Shown here: in pieces, positions 33,108-40,927 of the stretch
Position numbering within the stretch: the first letter of the stretch is position 1
Layout of the letters: each line of letters starts with the position of its first letter
Source of the DNA: Chitinophagaceae bacterium
GTDB lineage: Bacteria; Bacteroidota; Bacteroidia; Chitinophagales; Chitinophagaceae
Direction: 5' to 3'
DNA: 64,000 nucleotides
Assembly (NCBI GenBank): GCA_016719015.1
Contig: JADKAZ010000005.1
Span: forward strand, 124,001-188,000
Notes under the pieces: model-generated
What the model was told of the DNA's origin: nothing
Database searches by the model: none
What the model saw: only the letters and a program-made list of their open reading frames with translations
Program-made: the position numbers and the translations under genes

Positions 33108-33302
33108 ATGAAAAATCTCCGATTTTTAACTGTAGCGTTGAGTATCACTATGTTGCTGTCTTCTTGTGGCATGTTGAACAACATGTTTAAACGCAAAACA
33201 GGTTGTCCCACTAATGGAAAAAATATTGGTGCTGAAAAATTAGTAAGCGGCGACCCGAAGGCAGAAAAGGCGGCCAAAAAAGCGAAAAAATTCAGGAGTT
33301 AA
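33108..33302 (+). CDS. Very small lipoprotein with a CPTNGKNIGAEKL motif
   Basis: A 64-residue protein with a lipoprotein signal (MKNLRFLTVALSITMLLSSC; lipobox LSSC, Cys20). The mature part is only ~45 residues: a short basic stretch FKRKTGCPTNGKNIGAEKL, then a Lys/Ala-rich tail (GDPKAEKAAKKAKKFRS). I recall similar short proteins with CPTNGKNIGAEK in other Bacteroidota, which argues for a real gene, but no function is known to me. It is in the same orientation as its neighbours, with a 64-bp gap to the next gene. Confidence 0.65.
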   Translation: MKNLRFLTVALSITMLLSSCGMLNNMFKRKTGCPTNGKNIGAEKLVSGDPKAEKAAKKAKKFRS

Positions 33303-33366
33303 TTCTGTTGTGTGCAGCTAACCACCCTTTAATCCAGTCTAATGAAAAAACCTAAACACCTTAACC

Positions 33367-33696
33367 ATGAGCCTCACCCTACGAACCACTCTCGGCTGTA
33401 CCGAAGCCGTTATTGCCGATGACGGCGGATTGAAAGAATTCTATCGTGTTGCCAACATTCTCAGCCAGGATCTTGATGTGAACTTCTCTCACAAAGAAGA
33501 TGATTTTGACACTATTGATTGGGAGTTCCGATTTAAAGGACACAACATTACCCTTCACTACAGTATTTACAACGGCGTTTCTATTTTTCCCACAAAAACG
33601 AAAGATGCCCTTAGCAAAGACAACAAAGCTGTTGTAGAACTTGCCAATGTAATTGAGGCAAGAATGTTTAATAGCGGGCAAAAGAATATTGCCTAG
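33367..33696 (+). CDS. Small cytoplasmic protein, unknown
   Basis: A 109-residue protein that I do not recognise. It has no signal peptide and no membrane segment. The pattern is alpha/beta: an N-terminal strand (SLTLRTTLG), a helix (GLKEFYRVANILSQDL), a strand pair around DTIDWEFRFKGHNITLHYSIYNGVSIFP and a C-terminal helix (NKAVVELANVIEARMF), so a compact single domain. The stop codon shares a CTAG palindrome with the stop of the convergent rsgA gene. Base use and start context are like the neighbours, so it is probably real. Confidence 0.65.
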   Translation: MSLTLRTTLGCTEAVIADDGGLKEFYRVANILSQDLDVNFSHKEDDFDTIDWEFRFKGHNITLHYSIYNGVSIFPTKTKDALSKDNKAVVELANVIEARMFNSGQKNIA

Positions 33697-34619
33697 TAGC
33701 TCTTTTCTTCGATTGATTCCATTATTCCTAAATAACTGACATACCTGTCTTCATTTATCTCCCCATTATTAACAGCTTCTTTTACAGCACACTCCGGTTC
33801 ATTGAAGTGAAGACAATTATTGAATTGACAATTATTTAATCTGTCCCGCATCTCCGGAAAATAATGTGACACTTCCTGTTTGGTGATATCCACCAATCCA
33901 AATTCCCTCATACCCGGTGTATCAATTATTCTACCACCCTGTGGCAGATCATACATTTCTGCAAACGTAGTTGTGTGCTGCCCCTTACCACTCCAGCCAC
34001 TTACATCCTGGGTCTTCAAATTTATATCCGGGAACACAACATTCAGAAAGGATGATTTTCCCACACCACTATGTCCGCTTATTAATGTTGTTTTATTTTT
34101 TAGCAGCTCTACCACCTCCTCTACTCCTTCTTTTCTCTCTGCACTTATTAAAAAAACTTTATATCCCACCCCTTCATACATCGCTTTCCATTGTTCATAC
34201 TTAGTCAGTTCCTTCGCCTTATATAAATCCGACTTATTAAAAACAATAAAAGGGGATACATGATACATTTCTGACGCCACCAGGAAACGGTCAATAAAAC
34301 CCTGCGAAGTTTTGGGCTCTTTTAATGTTGCAACCAGCATAGATTGGTCGAGATTGGCTGCTACAATGTGATGCTGGTATTTATTTCTAGGCGACTGGCG
34401 GTTGATATAATTATTACGACTAAAAATTTCATCAATAACCGCCGTACCATCGGCTTCATTTTCAATTGCGGCCTCTACCCGGTCACCTACAGCCACCGGA
34501 TTAGTGCTGGTAATATCATCCATTTTCATCACTCCCTTCATCCTTGCATTCCAGAATTTTCCGGCATCATCTTTTATAATGTACCAGCTCCCCGTTGATT
34601 TATAAATTGTCGCTTTCAT
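33693..34619 (-). CDS. rsgA: Small ribosomal subunit biogenesis GTPase RsgA
   Basis: Circularly permuted GTPase that acts in 30S subunit maturation, 308 residues. Domain order: an N-terminal OB-fold with RMKGVMKMDDITSTNPVAVGDRV, then the permuted G domain with G4 (FNKSDLY) first, G1 (SGHSGVGKSSFLN) and G3 (IDTPGMREFG), then the C-terminal zinc knuckle CQFNNCLHFNEPEC. All catalytic motifs are present. It is transcribed in the same direction as the batA operon, 60 bp after batA, and may be part of that transcript. It overlaps the convergent 33367 gene by 4 bp (CTAG). Confidence 0.97.
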   Translation of the reverse strand: MKATIYKSTGSWYIIKDDAGKFWNARMKGVMKMDDITSTNPVAVGDRVEAAIENEADGTAVIDEIFSRNNYINRQSPRNKYQHHIVAANLDQSMLVATLKEPKTSQGFIDRFLVASEMYHVSPFIVFNKSDLYKAKELTKYEQWKAMYEGVGYKVFLISAERKEGVEEVVELLKNKTTLISGHSGVGKSSFLNVVFPDINLKTQDVSGWSGKGQHTTTFAEMYDLPQGGRIIDTPGMREFGLVDITKQEVSHYFPEMRDRLNNCQFNNCLHFNEPECAVKEAVNNGEINEDRYVSYLGIMESIEEKSY

Positions 34620-34679
34620 CGGCTTGCAAGATACTACTCCGCTTCCATGCTTCGTTGTTCGAAGTAATAGAATAAATTG

Positions 34680-35693
34680 TCAGGGAAACTTTCTGAATAG
34701 GGTAAACTTCAGCAACACTTCTATGAACAGGAAGACCAATGCAGCCAGAAGGAATGGCACAAAACGTTCTTCCGATCGCTGAAAAGAAGTAATATCGATT
34801 TTCGATTTCTCTAATTTATCAATCTGGCTGTAAGTTTCCTTTAATCCCTCTTTATCTCTGGCCCGGAAATACTGACCTCCTGTTTCAGTAGCTATTTTCC
34901 GCAATAATTCCTCATCAATAAAATCGATAAGAGGACTCTTTTGCCCGGGTTTTTTTCCTGTGACTTCAACAATAGTGGTAGGCATAGCCCCCATTCCAAT
35001 TGTATACACTTTTACTCCCTCTGCCTTTGCAATATCCAATGCTGTCAGCGGATCAATCAATCTTGTATCAGGGGCATCTTCTTTGCCATCTGTTATGAGG
35101 ATAATGACCTTACTTTTTGAGGGGCTTTTACGTAAACGGTCTACCGCAGTTGCCAAACCCTCGCCTATTACCGTTCCGTCTTTCAGCAAGACCCTGCTTT
35201 CGAGTCGTTGAATTTGAGAGATGAGGGTGTTCCTGTCGTTTGTTATCGGGCATTGGGTAAAACTCTCACCGGAAAAAATGACCAGCCCAATTCTGTCAAC
35301 CGGTCGGCTACGTACAAATTCCTCTGCCACTTCTTTTGCCACATCCATTCTTGATGGAGGGATATCTGTAGACCCCATACTACCGCTTACATCCATGCAC
35401 AGGACAATATCAATTCCTTCCCCTTCAGTTCGTTGTTCATTATTTTTTTTCTGTGGCCGGGCTAATGCAATTATCAAACAAACTAAAGCAAGTAAACGTA
35501 AGATAAAAGGCAAATGGCGAAACCGGTTCTTCCAGGATGAAACGGTGAATGCATGAGCAGTTGATACAGTTATTATCCCCAGCCTGCCATTGCTTTTTTT
35601 TGTGTGCCACCAGATTAGTAACGGCACTATTAATAACAACCCGAAAGCAAACGGATAAGCAAAGTCAAGATTTTTAATATAGTTGTAAAGCAT
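34680..35693 (-). CDS. batA: BatA-type VWA-domain membrane protein
   Basis: A 337-residue aerotolerance-type protein. There are two N-terminal membrane helices (FAYPFAFGLLLIVPLLIWW; LPFILRLLALVCLIIALARP), then a von Willebrand A domain with an intact MIDAS start DVSGSMGSTD (near residue 100) and TDGKEDAPDT, and a C-terminal helix (FVPFLLAALVFLFIEVLLKF). BatA proteins work with MoxR-type ATPases in envelope stress or protein assembly; the exact function is unsettled. It is the last of four co-directional genes (moxR, DUF58, hypothetical, batA). The batB, TPR batC and batD genes that often follow are absent here. Confidence 0.9.
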   Translation of the reverse strand: MLYNYIKNLDFAYPFAFGLLLIVPLLIWWHTKKSNGRLGIITVSTAHAFTVSSWKNRFRHLPFILRLLALVCLIIALARPQKKNNEQRTEGEGIDIVLCMDVSGSMGSTDIPPSRMDVAKEVAEEFVRSRPVDRIGLVIFSGESFTQCPITNDRNTLISQIQRLESRVLLKDGTVIGEGLATAVDRLRKSPSKSKVIILITDGKEDAPDTRLIDPLTALDIAKAEGVKVYTIGMGAMPTTIVEVTGKKPGQKSPLIDFIDEELLRKIATETGGQYFRARDKEGLKETYSQIDKLEKSKIDITSFQRSEERFVPFLLAALVFLFIEVLLKFTLFRKFP

Positions 35694-35704
35694 AGCCGCT
35701 GCCC

Positions 35705-36595
35705 TTAAAGTGGTGTTTTAGCCCCCGTTTTTTCAATAGTTGTTATAGCATTCCTGATTTCATCCAAAGAATTCCTTTCATCCTCTTTGGACGGAATGTA
35801 CTTTGCAAATTTTACAAAATCACTTAGCCATAGTATTTGTGCCAACTTATCAAACTGGTCTTTATCTATTGTAAGGCTGCGCAATTGTACAACGATATCA
35901 TCCGTTGTTTTTTGTAACGAAAGAATGTTTTTCTTTCTGAAAACATATAAACGAAAAATATCAATAAGCCGTGAATAGTACTGCTTGACTTCAATTTTTT
36001 CCTTTTGCAACTGTTCCAGTTGCAGCATTGCTTCTTCGTATGGATCCGCGACAGCCTTCTGAACTGCAATTGGTACCGGTTTTTTCTTTCTTGATAAGTA
36101 AAGTAGCATTAATGCCAAGAATAATACTCCACCCGCCAGAAACCACCACCACTTCATTTTTTCTTTTGATGGTTTTACTTCCAGGATATCTTTTATATCA
36201 TGATATTCCTGATTGGGATCAAAATCAGAAAAGACCACCTCAATGGGTATACTGTCACTCTTAGCATCATTCGAAAGTAAAAAAGAAGGAATAAACCATT
36301 GTCCTGAATCAAAGCTGGTGAGGGTGTAGACACCTTTAATATTCCACCCCCCCCTTTTATCCGTCGTATCAATAATTGGCTTATCAACAAACTCAAAATG
36401 TTTGATACTGTCTATACTAATAAAGTTCTTAACAGATTCAGGAGATAAATATGCTTCTATTGTAAGCTTTAAGGGTTCTCCAATCAGAATTTTGCTTTTA
36501 TCAACGGAGGCCTTAATCGTTGTACCACCTTGTGCAATTACAAATTTTGCAAGAAGCAAGAAAACCGGAAAAAGTATTTGTCGTTTGAAAATCAT
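35705..36595 (-). CDS. Bat-locus membrane protein, BatD-like N-terminal beta domain
   Basis: A 296-residue protein found between the DUF58 and VWA genes of moxR/bat operons. It has a signal peptide (LFPVFLLLAKFVIA), a periplasmic beta-sandwich (TTIKASVDKSKILIGEPLKLTIEA is the kind of start seen in BatD/oxygen-tolerance proteins), one membrane helix near residues 149-168 (WWWFLAGGVLFLALMLLYLS) and a cytoplasmic helical tail with YEEAMLQLEQLQKEKIEVKQ and YYSRLIDIFRLYVFRKKN. The tail resembles the DUF4381-like part of this family. It lies 11 bp upstream of batA and 5 bp downstream of the DUF58 gene. It is a likely partner in one membrane complex with MoxR and BatA (inferred). Confidence 0.75.
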   Translation of the reverse strand: MIFKRQILFPVFLLLAKFVIAQGGTTIKASVDKSKILIGEPLKLTIEAYLSPESVKNFISIDSIKHFEFVDKPIIDTTDKRGGWNIKGVYTLTSFDSGQWFIPSFLLSNDAKSDSIPIEVVFSDFDPNQEYHDIKDILEVKPSKEKMKWWWFLAGGVLFLALMLLYLSRKKKPVPIAVQKAVADPYEEAMLQLEQLQKEKIEVKQYYSRLIDIFRLYVFRKKNILSLQKTTDDIVVQLRSLTIDKDQFDKLAQILWLSDFVKFAKYIPSKEDERNSLDEIRNAITTIEKTGAKTPL

Positions 36596-36600
36596 TACTA

Positions 36601-37479
36601 TTATCTGTTCCTGCTGAGGAAGAATTTTTGGAGCACTTTCACATAATCATCGCCTGTCCTTACATGCAACAGGTCGCAGCCTGCTTTTTTAAATACTTGT
36701 GTACTATATTCTGTTACCCGAAAAAATTCCTGCTCGTAGCTATGACGGACAAAGCTGTTACTACTGTCCACCCATTTTCTTTGCCTGCTTTCGGCATCTT
36801 CTATCAGCATCAAACCAGCAGCTGGCAAATGCTGATCCATTTGATCATATACTTTGATTCCAATCACATCATGCTTTTTTCCGGCAATTCGAAGAGCATC
36901 TTCATAATTGGCATCAATAAAATCACTTAGTATAAAAGCAATACTTTTTTGTTTGGTAGAATTATTGAAATACCGAAGTGCCTTACTGACGGCTGTACCT
37001 TTTCCCTTTGGCTCCTTACTTAATAACTCCCGGACAATATACAAAGCATGTTGTTTTCCTTTCTTTGGTGGGATGAAAGCCTCTACTACATCACTATAGA
37101 ATATCACCCCGATTTTGTCGGCATTATTTACAGCTGAAAAACTAAGTACCGCTGCTATTTCTGTAATAATATCTTTCTTTCTTGCGTGGGTTGTTCCAAA
37201 CAAAGAACTGTTACTTATGTCTACCAACAACATTACCGTTAACTCCCTTTCTTCTTCAAATACCTTACTGAACGGATGACCAAACCTGGCTGACACATTC
37301 CAGTCAATAAAACGAATATCATCTCCCGGAGCATATTCCCTCACCTCTTTAAAAGACATTCCCTTGCCTTTAAAAGCACTATGATACTCGCCGGTGAATA
37401 AATCAGTGGTGAGTTTCTTGCTCTTGATTTCAAGTTCCCTTACTTTTTTTAATATTTCTGTTGTTGTCAGCATTTGCAA
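36601..37479 (-). CDS. DUF58 domain protein (MoxR partner)
   Basis: A 292-residue soluble DUF58 protein. The typical motifs are EYHSAFKGKGMSFKEVREY, then PGDDIRFIDWNVSAR (DUF58 signature, near residues 51-65) and a VWA-like fold with LLVDISNSSLFG in MIDAS position, though with Asn-Ser in place of part of the strict DxSxS. In many bacteria DUF58 proteins are encoded next to MoxR ATPases, as here (67 bp after moxR). Role: probably a substrate or adaptor of the ATPase; this is inferred from gene order. Confidence 0.92.
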   Translation of the reverse strand: MQMLTTTEILKKVRELEIKSKKLTTDLFTGEYHSAFKGKGMSFKEVREYAPGDDIRFIDWNVSARFGHPFSKVFEEERELTVMLLVDISNSSLFGTTHARKKDIITEIAAVLSFSAVNNADKIGVIFYSDVVEAFIPPKKGKQHALYIVRELLSKEPKGKGTAVSKALRYFNNSTKQKSIAFILSDFIDANYEDALRIAGKKHDVIGIKVYDQMDQHLPAAGLMLIEDAESRQRKWVDSSNSFVRHSYEQEFFRVTEYSTQVFKKAGCDLLHVRTGDDYVKVLQKFFLSRNR

Positions 37480-37509
37480 ATAATAATGAACTTCATTCTA
37501 TAAGAATCT

Positions 37510-37539
37510 AAAGTCCCCCATCGGGGGATTTAGGGGGCC
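37510..37539. repeat. Palindromic AAGTCCC-GGGATTTAGGG intergenic repeat, copy 2
   Basis: It reads AAAGTCCCCCATCGGGGGATT then TAGGGGGCC: stem CCCCC/GGGGG, 3-base loop, followed by the ATTTAGGG tail. It has the same layout as the element at 20376-20406 on the opposite strand. It lies between moxR and the DUF58 gene, inside an operon. Confidence 0.6.
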
Positions 37540-37546
37540 GTCTTCT

Positions 37547-38545
37547 CTATGGTACATTAATTTGTCTCAACACATCCTCGATTACATCTTCCACTTTTAC
37601 ATTCTCCGCTTCTGCCTCATACGTAAGACCAATGCGGTGGCGCAACACATCTTTACAAATACTTCTTACATCCTCCGGAATTACAAATCCCCTTTTATTC
37701 AGAAATGCCTGCGCCTTTGCTGCTAATCCGAGGTTAATACTTCCTCTTGGTGACGCACCGTAAGAAATCAGTGGCTTCAATTTTTCTAATTTATACTTTT
37801 CAGGATTCCTCGTTGCAAAAACGATGTCCAGTATATACTGTTCAATTTTTTCATCCATGTATATCTGCCGGGTCAGTTCTTTAGCATTGACTACCTCCTG
37901 AACAGATACCACCTGGTTCACAGTTGCAAATGCACCCTGTATATTCTGACGAAGAATTAATTGCTCCTCATCCATTTTAGGATAATCCACTATCACTTTC
38001 ATAATGAATCGGTCAACCTGTGCTTCGGGCAACGGATACGTTCCTTCCTGTTCCAATGGATTTTGTGTAGCCAATACTAAAAACGGGTCGTCCAGTATAT
38101 AAGTGCTGTCGCCAATCGTTACCTGCCGTTCCTGCATGGCTTCAAGTAAGGCACTCTGCACTTTAGCCGGAGCCCGGTTAATTTCATCTGCCAAAATAAA
38201 ATTGGCGAAGATGGGGCCCTTGCGTACTACAAATTCATTTTTTTGCTGGTTATAAATTAACGTACCAATTACGTCGGCAGGCAAGAGGTCCGGAGTAAAC
38301 TGTATACGGCTGAACTTTGCATGTATAGCCTGTGCCAGCGATTTAATAGCCAGCGTTTTTGCCAATCCGGGAACACCTTCGAGCAAAACATGTCCATTAC
38401 TTAGTAGCCCGATTAGCAACCTGTCAAGCATATGAGTCTGCCCAATAATTACATGGCCAATTTCTGCTTTAAGTTTATCGGTAAACTGTCCGGCCTGGCT
38501 GATACGTTCGTTTAAGAGCCGGATATCTTCTGCGGTTTTTAGCAT
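37547..38545 (-). CDS. moxR: MoxR-type AAA+ ATPase
   Basis: A 332-residue AAA+ ATPase of the MoxR family (AAA_3). Walker A is in LLEGVPGLAKTLAIKS, Walker B in FILADEINRAPAK, sensor 1 in LVLATQNPLEQEGTYPLPEAQ and sensor 2 in ASPRGSINLGLAAKAQA. It is the first gene of the bat-type operon, and its product is thought to act as a chaperone for the VWA proteins encoded downstream. Upstream on the minus strand a TAATTTG box with a TTTG 15 bp before it (around 38598-38625) could be the promoter, one T short of the consensus. Confidence 0.96.
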   Translation of the reverse strand: MLKTAEDIRLLNERISQAGQFTDKLKAEIGHVIIGQTHMLDRLLIGLLSNGHVLLEGVPGLAKTLAIKSLAQAIHAKFSRIQFTPDLLPADVIGTLIYNQQKNEFVVRKGPIFANFILADEINRAPAKVQSALLEAMQERQVTIGDSTYILDDPFLVLATQNPLEQEGTYPLPEAQVDRFIMKVIVDYPKMDEEQLILRQNIQGAFATVNQVVSVQEVVNAKELTRQIYMDEKIEQYILDIVFATRNPEKYKLEKLKPLISYGASPRGSINLGLAAKAQAFLNKRGFVIPEDVRSICKDVLRHRIGLTYEAEAENVKVEDVIEDVLRQINVP

Positions 38546-38696
38546 GGGGAATAATTATAAGTCACAAATTACGAACTTGCAGTATGCAAATTATTTGCCG
38601 TTATTATGAACGGCAGCAAATACGGCATGATTTCAGGGTATTTTACCTTTTATTCCTTGAAAAGAATGATTACTTTGTGCTTTGAATCCTTAAATT

Positions 38697-39146
38697 ATGA
38701 AAAAACAATTTTCCCTTTTTACAGCACTTGTTTTAAGCCTGCTTATTTTTTCCGGTTGCGATAAAGATGAGGATCCGATCCCCAAAACAAAAACGGAGTT
38801 AATTACAACAAGTTCCTGGAGATTTGGCGCTGCTACAGTAGGGGGTGCGGATGTTTCAGCCTCCTTACCAACTTGTCAGAAAGATAACATCATGACTTTT
38901 TCTGTCGGCTTGACCGGGGTGGTGGATGAGGGAGCTACTAAATGCAATGGGGCTGATCCGCAAACCAATCCTTTTACCTGGAGTTTTCAAAGCTCGGAAA
39001 CAGTGTTAAATATTTCAACTATCCTGTTTACCGGCGGGAGCAATAATTTTACCATTGTAGCATTAAATGAATCTCAACTGGTCCTTTCGCAAATTATTAC
39101 GGTAGGTGGTACACCACAAAATGCGGTTGTAACTTTTTTGCACTAA
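38697..39146 (+). CDS. Lipocalin-like lipoprotein, unknown
   Basis: A 149-residue lipoprotein (MKKQFSLFTALVLSLLIFSGC, lipobox IFSGC, Cys21), followed by an acidic linker DKDEDPIPKTKTELIT. The rest is beta-rich, with SSWRFGAATVGG, a Cys pair (PTCQKD and TKCNG, a likely disulfide) and WSFQSSETVLNIS, like the lipocalin-like DUF4923/PF13648-type domains common in Bacteroidota. No enzyme motif. Monocistronic; convergent with nadE, with a 5-bp gap between stops and no terminator. Confidence 0.75.
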   Translation: MKKQFSLFTALVLSLLIFSGCDKDEDPIPKTKTELITTSSWRFGAATVGGADVSASLPTCQKDNIMTFSVGLTGVVDEGATKCNGADPQTNPFTWSFQSSETVLNISTILFTGGSNNFTIVALNESQLVLSQIITVGGTPQNAVVTFLH

Positions 39147-39151
39147 AATTA

Positions 39152-40834
39152 TTAACTAAGGTATTTCCCTACGATAGGCACCCTTCGTCCTACACCAAAA
39201 GCCTTGGGTGAAATGCGGATAATGGGACAGAACTGGTTGCGTTTGTATTCATTAATGTTTACCATTTTTAATACCCGGTCAACTAATACTGCATCGAAGC
39301 CCTGTGCTTTAATCGCCGCAGGCCCTTGTCTTCTTTCTATGTATTGATATAAAAGCTTATCCAATATGGAATAATCCGGTAAGGAATCAGAATCCTTTTG
39401 ATCTGGTCTTAGCTCTGCGGATGGTGGTTTGTTGATAATATTATGTGGAATAATTGCTTTACTACGATTGATATATTTTGCCAATGCATATACCTGCATT
39501 TTATAGCAATCACCCAGCACACCTATTCCACCTGCCATGTCACCATATAATGTTCCGTAACCCGTAGCCAATTCACTTTTATTCGAAGTATTCAGCAAAA
39601 TATAGCCAAACTTATTGGCAATTGCCATGAGGAGGTTTCCTCTTGTTCTGGCCTGTATATTTTCTTCCGCTACACCAAAAGGCAAGTCTTTGTAAATCGG
39701 TTTTAATTCAGCAAGAAAACTTTCATAGATATTTTTTATCGGCATAATATCATACGGATTACCTAAATTCTTACTGAGTTGTTCAGCATCTGATACAGAG
39801 TGACCTGTTGAATAGGGCGAGGGCATCAAAATAGCTCTGACATTTTCTTTGCCCAGGGCTGTACAAGCCAATGCTAATGTTACAGCGCTGTCAATACCAC
39901 CGCTGCTGCCTAAAATAGCTTTCGTAAAGCCCATCTTGCTGAAATAATCTTTTATCGCCATTACAATGGCATTATGAATTTCAGCAGTACATAAATTATA
40001 ATCCAGTTCGGCAGGATTAAACTCTGCATCGGGTAAATCCTTTGCGGCGGTGGTAACGGAAAGAGTAAAATTGCCATCCGCATTCAATTCAACTATTTCC
40101 ATCGCCTCTTCAAACAAAGGAAGTTGTTTTATAAGATTTGCATGTTTATCAAATACCAACGAACCTCCGTCAAAAACAATCTCTGTCTGGCTGCCTACAC
40201 AATTACAATACAGCATCGGTAGTTTATACTTTTCTACGTTCAGCTTAATAATTGCTTTTCTATCTTCTACGTGGGTATAATCGAATGGAGAGGCCGAAAG
40301 GTTCAGCATAATATCAGGTTGCTGCTTCATCAGTTCATCCATCGGACAGTTACGGTAAAGCGGATTATCACCCAGATTCCAGATGTCTTCGCAAATGGTT
40401 ACCGCCAGCTTCTTTCCTTTAAAATCAATGATTTTCCAGTTATAGGCAGGTTCAAAATAGCGGTATTCATCAAACACATCATAATTAGGCAGGCAGGTTT
40501 TATGTACAACTGCTTTCACTTCTTTTTCATAAAGAAAGTAAGCAGCGTTAAAGAGATCTTTCCCTTCCCTGACAGGGTTTATATCCGGTGCACCTACCAG
40601 TACAGCAATAGTATCGGCATATTGTTTTATTTCATCAATAGCCTGTTTGCATTTACTGATAAAATCAGCAAACTCCAGGAAATCTCTTGGTGGATAGCCG
40701 CACACACAAAGTTCTGAAAACAAGACCAGGTCTGCACCTTGTTTCTTAGCCCAATCAATACCTTCTATAATCTTACGGGTATTATCTTCAAAATTTCCGA
40801 TGTGATAGTTCTGCTGTGCTAAGGCAATTTTCAT
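39152..40834 (-). CDS. nadE: Glutamine-dependent NAD+ synthetase
   Basis: Two-domain NAD+ synthase, 560 residues: an N-terminal nitrilase-type glutaminase domain (MKIALAQQNYHIGNFEDNT; Glu in LVLFSELCVCGYP; a lysine in VHKTCLPNYDVFDE; the catalytic-cysteine region near FKGKKLAVTICEDIWN) and a C-terminal NH3-dependent synthetase domain with the ATP PP-loop LGSSGGIDSAVTLALAC. It amidates deamido-NAD to NAD using glutamine. Later motifs TSNKSELATGYGTLYGDMAG and KPPSAELRPDQKDSDSLPDY are typical. The start is the ATG at 40834; a TAAATTTG box ends 4 bp before it. Divergent from gldB. Confidence 0.97.
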   Translation of the reverse strand: MKIALAQQNYHIGNFEDNTRKIIEGIDWAKKQGADLVLFSELCVCGYPPRDFLEFADFISKCKQAIDEIKQYADTIAVLVGAPDINPVREGKDLFNAAYFLYEKEVKAVVHKTCLPNYDVFDEYRYFEPAYNWKIIDFKGKKLAVTICEDIWNLGDNPLYRNCPMDELMKQQPDIMLNLSASPFDYTHVEDRKAIIKLNVEKYKLPMLYCNCVGSQTEIVFDGGSLVFDKHANLIKQLPLFEEAMEIVELNADGNFTLSVTTAAKDLPDAEFNPAELDYNLCTAEIHNAIVMAIKDYFSKMGFTKAILGSSGGIDSAVTLALACTALGKENVRAILMPSPYSTGHSVSDAEQLSKNLGNPYDIMPIKNIYESFLAELKPIYKDLPFGVAEENIQARTRGNLLMAIANKFGYILLNTSNKSELATGYGTLYGDMAGGIGVLGDCYKMQVYALAKYINRSKAIIPHNIINKPPSAELRPDQKDSDSLPDYSILDKLLYQYIERRQGPAAIKAQGFDAVLVDRVLKMVNINEYKRNQFCPIIRISPKAFGVGRRVPIVGKYLS

Positions 40835-40838
40835 TCCT

Positions 40839-40846
40839 CAAATTTA
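40839..40846 (-). promoter_or_regulatory. TAnnTTTG box directly ahead of nadE
   Basis: TAAATTTG on the minus strand is an exact match to the -7 consensus and ends 4 bp before the nadE ATG. No TTG is seen at the -33 distance, so support is limited. Confidence 0.3.
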
Positions 40847-40927
40847 AGCCAATGCACGGCGATTTAACGGTAATTTTTAATCCAGTAATTTCGTTGCCAC
40901 AACAATTATAACCTGTTAACGTTTACA

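Noticed and set aside
40271..40717. Plus-strand frame of 148 codons inside nadE
   Set aside because: Antisense shadow of a conserved gene; its sequence is the reverse complement of glutaminase-domain codons.
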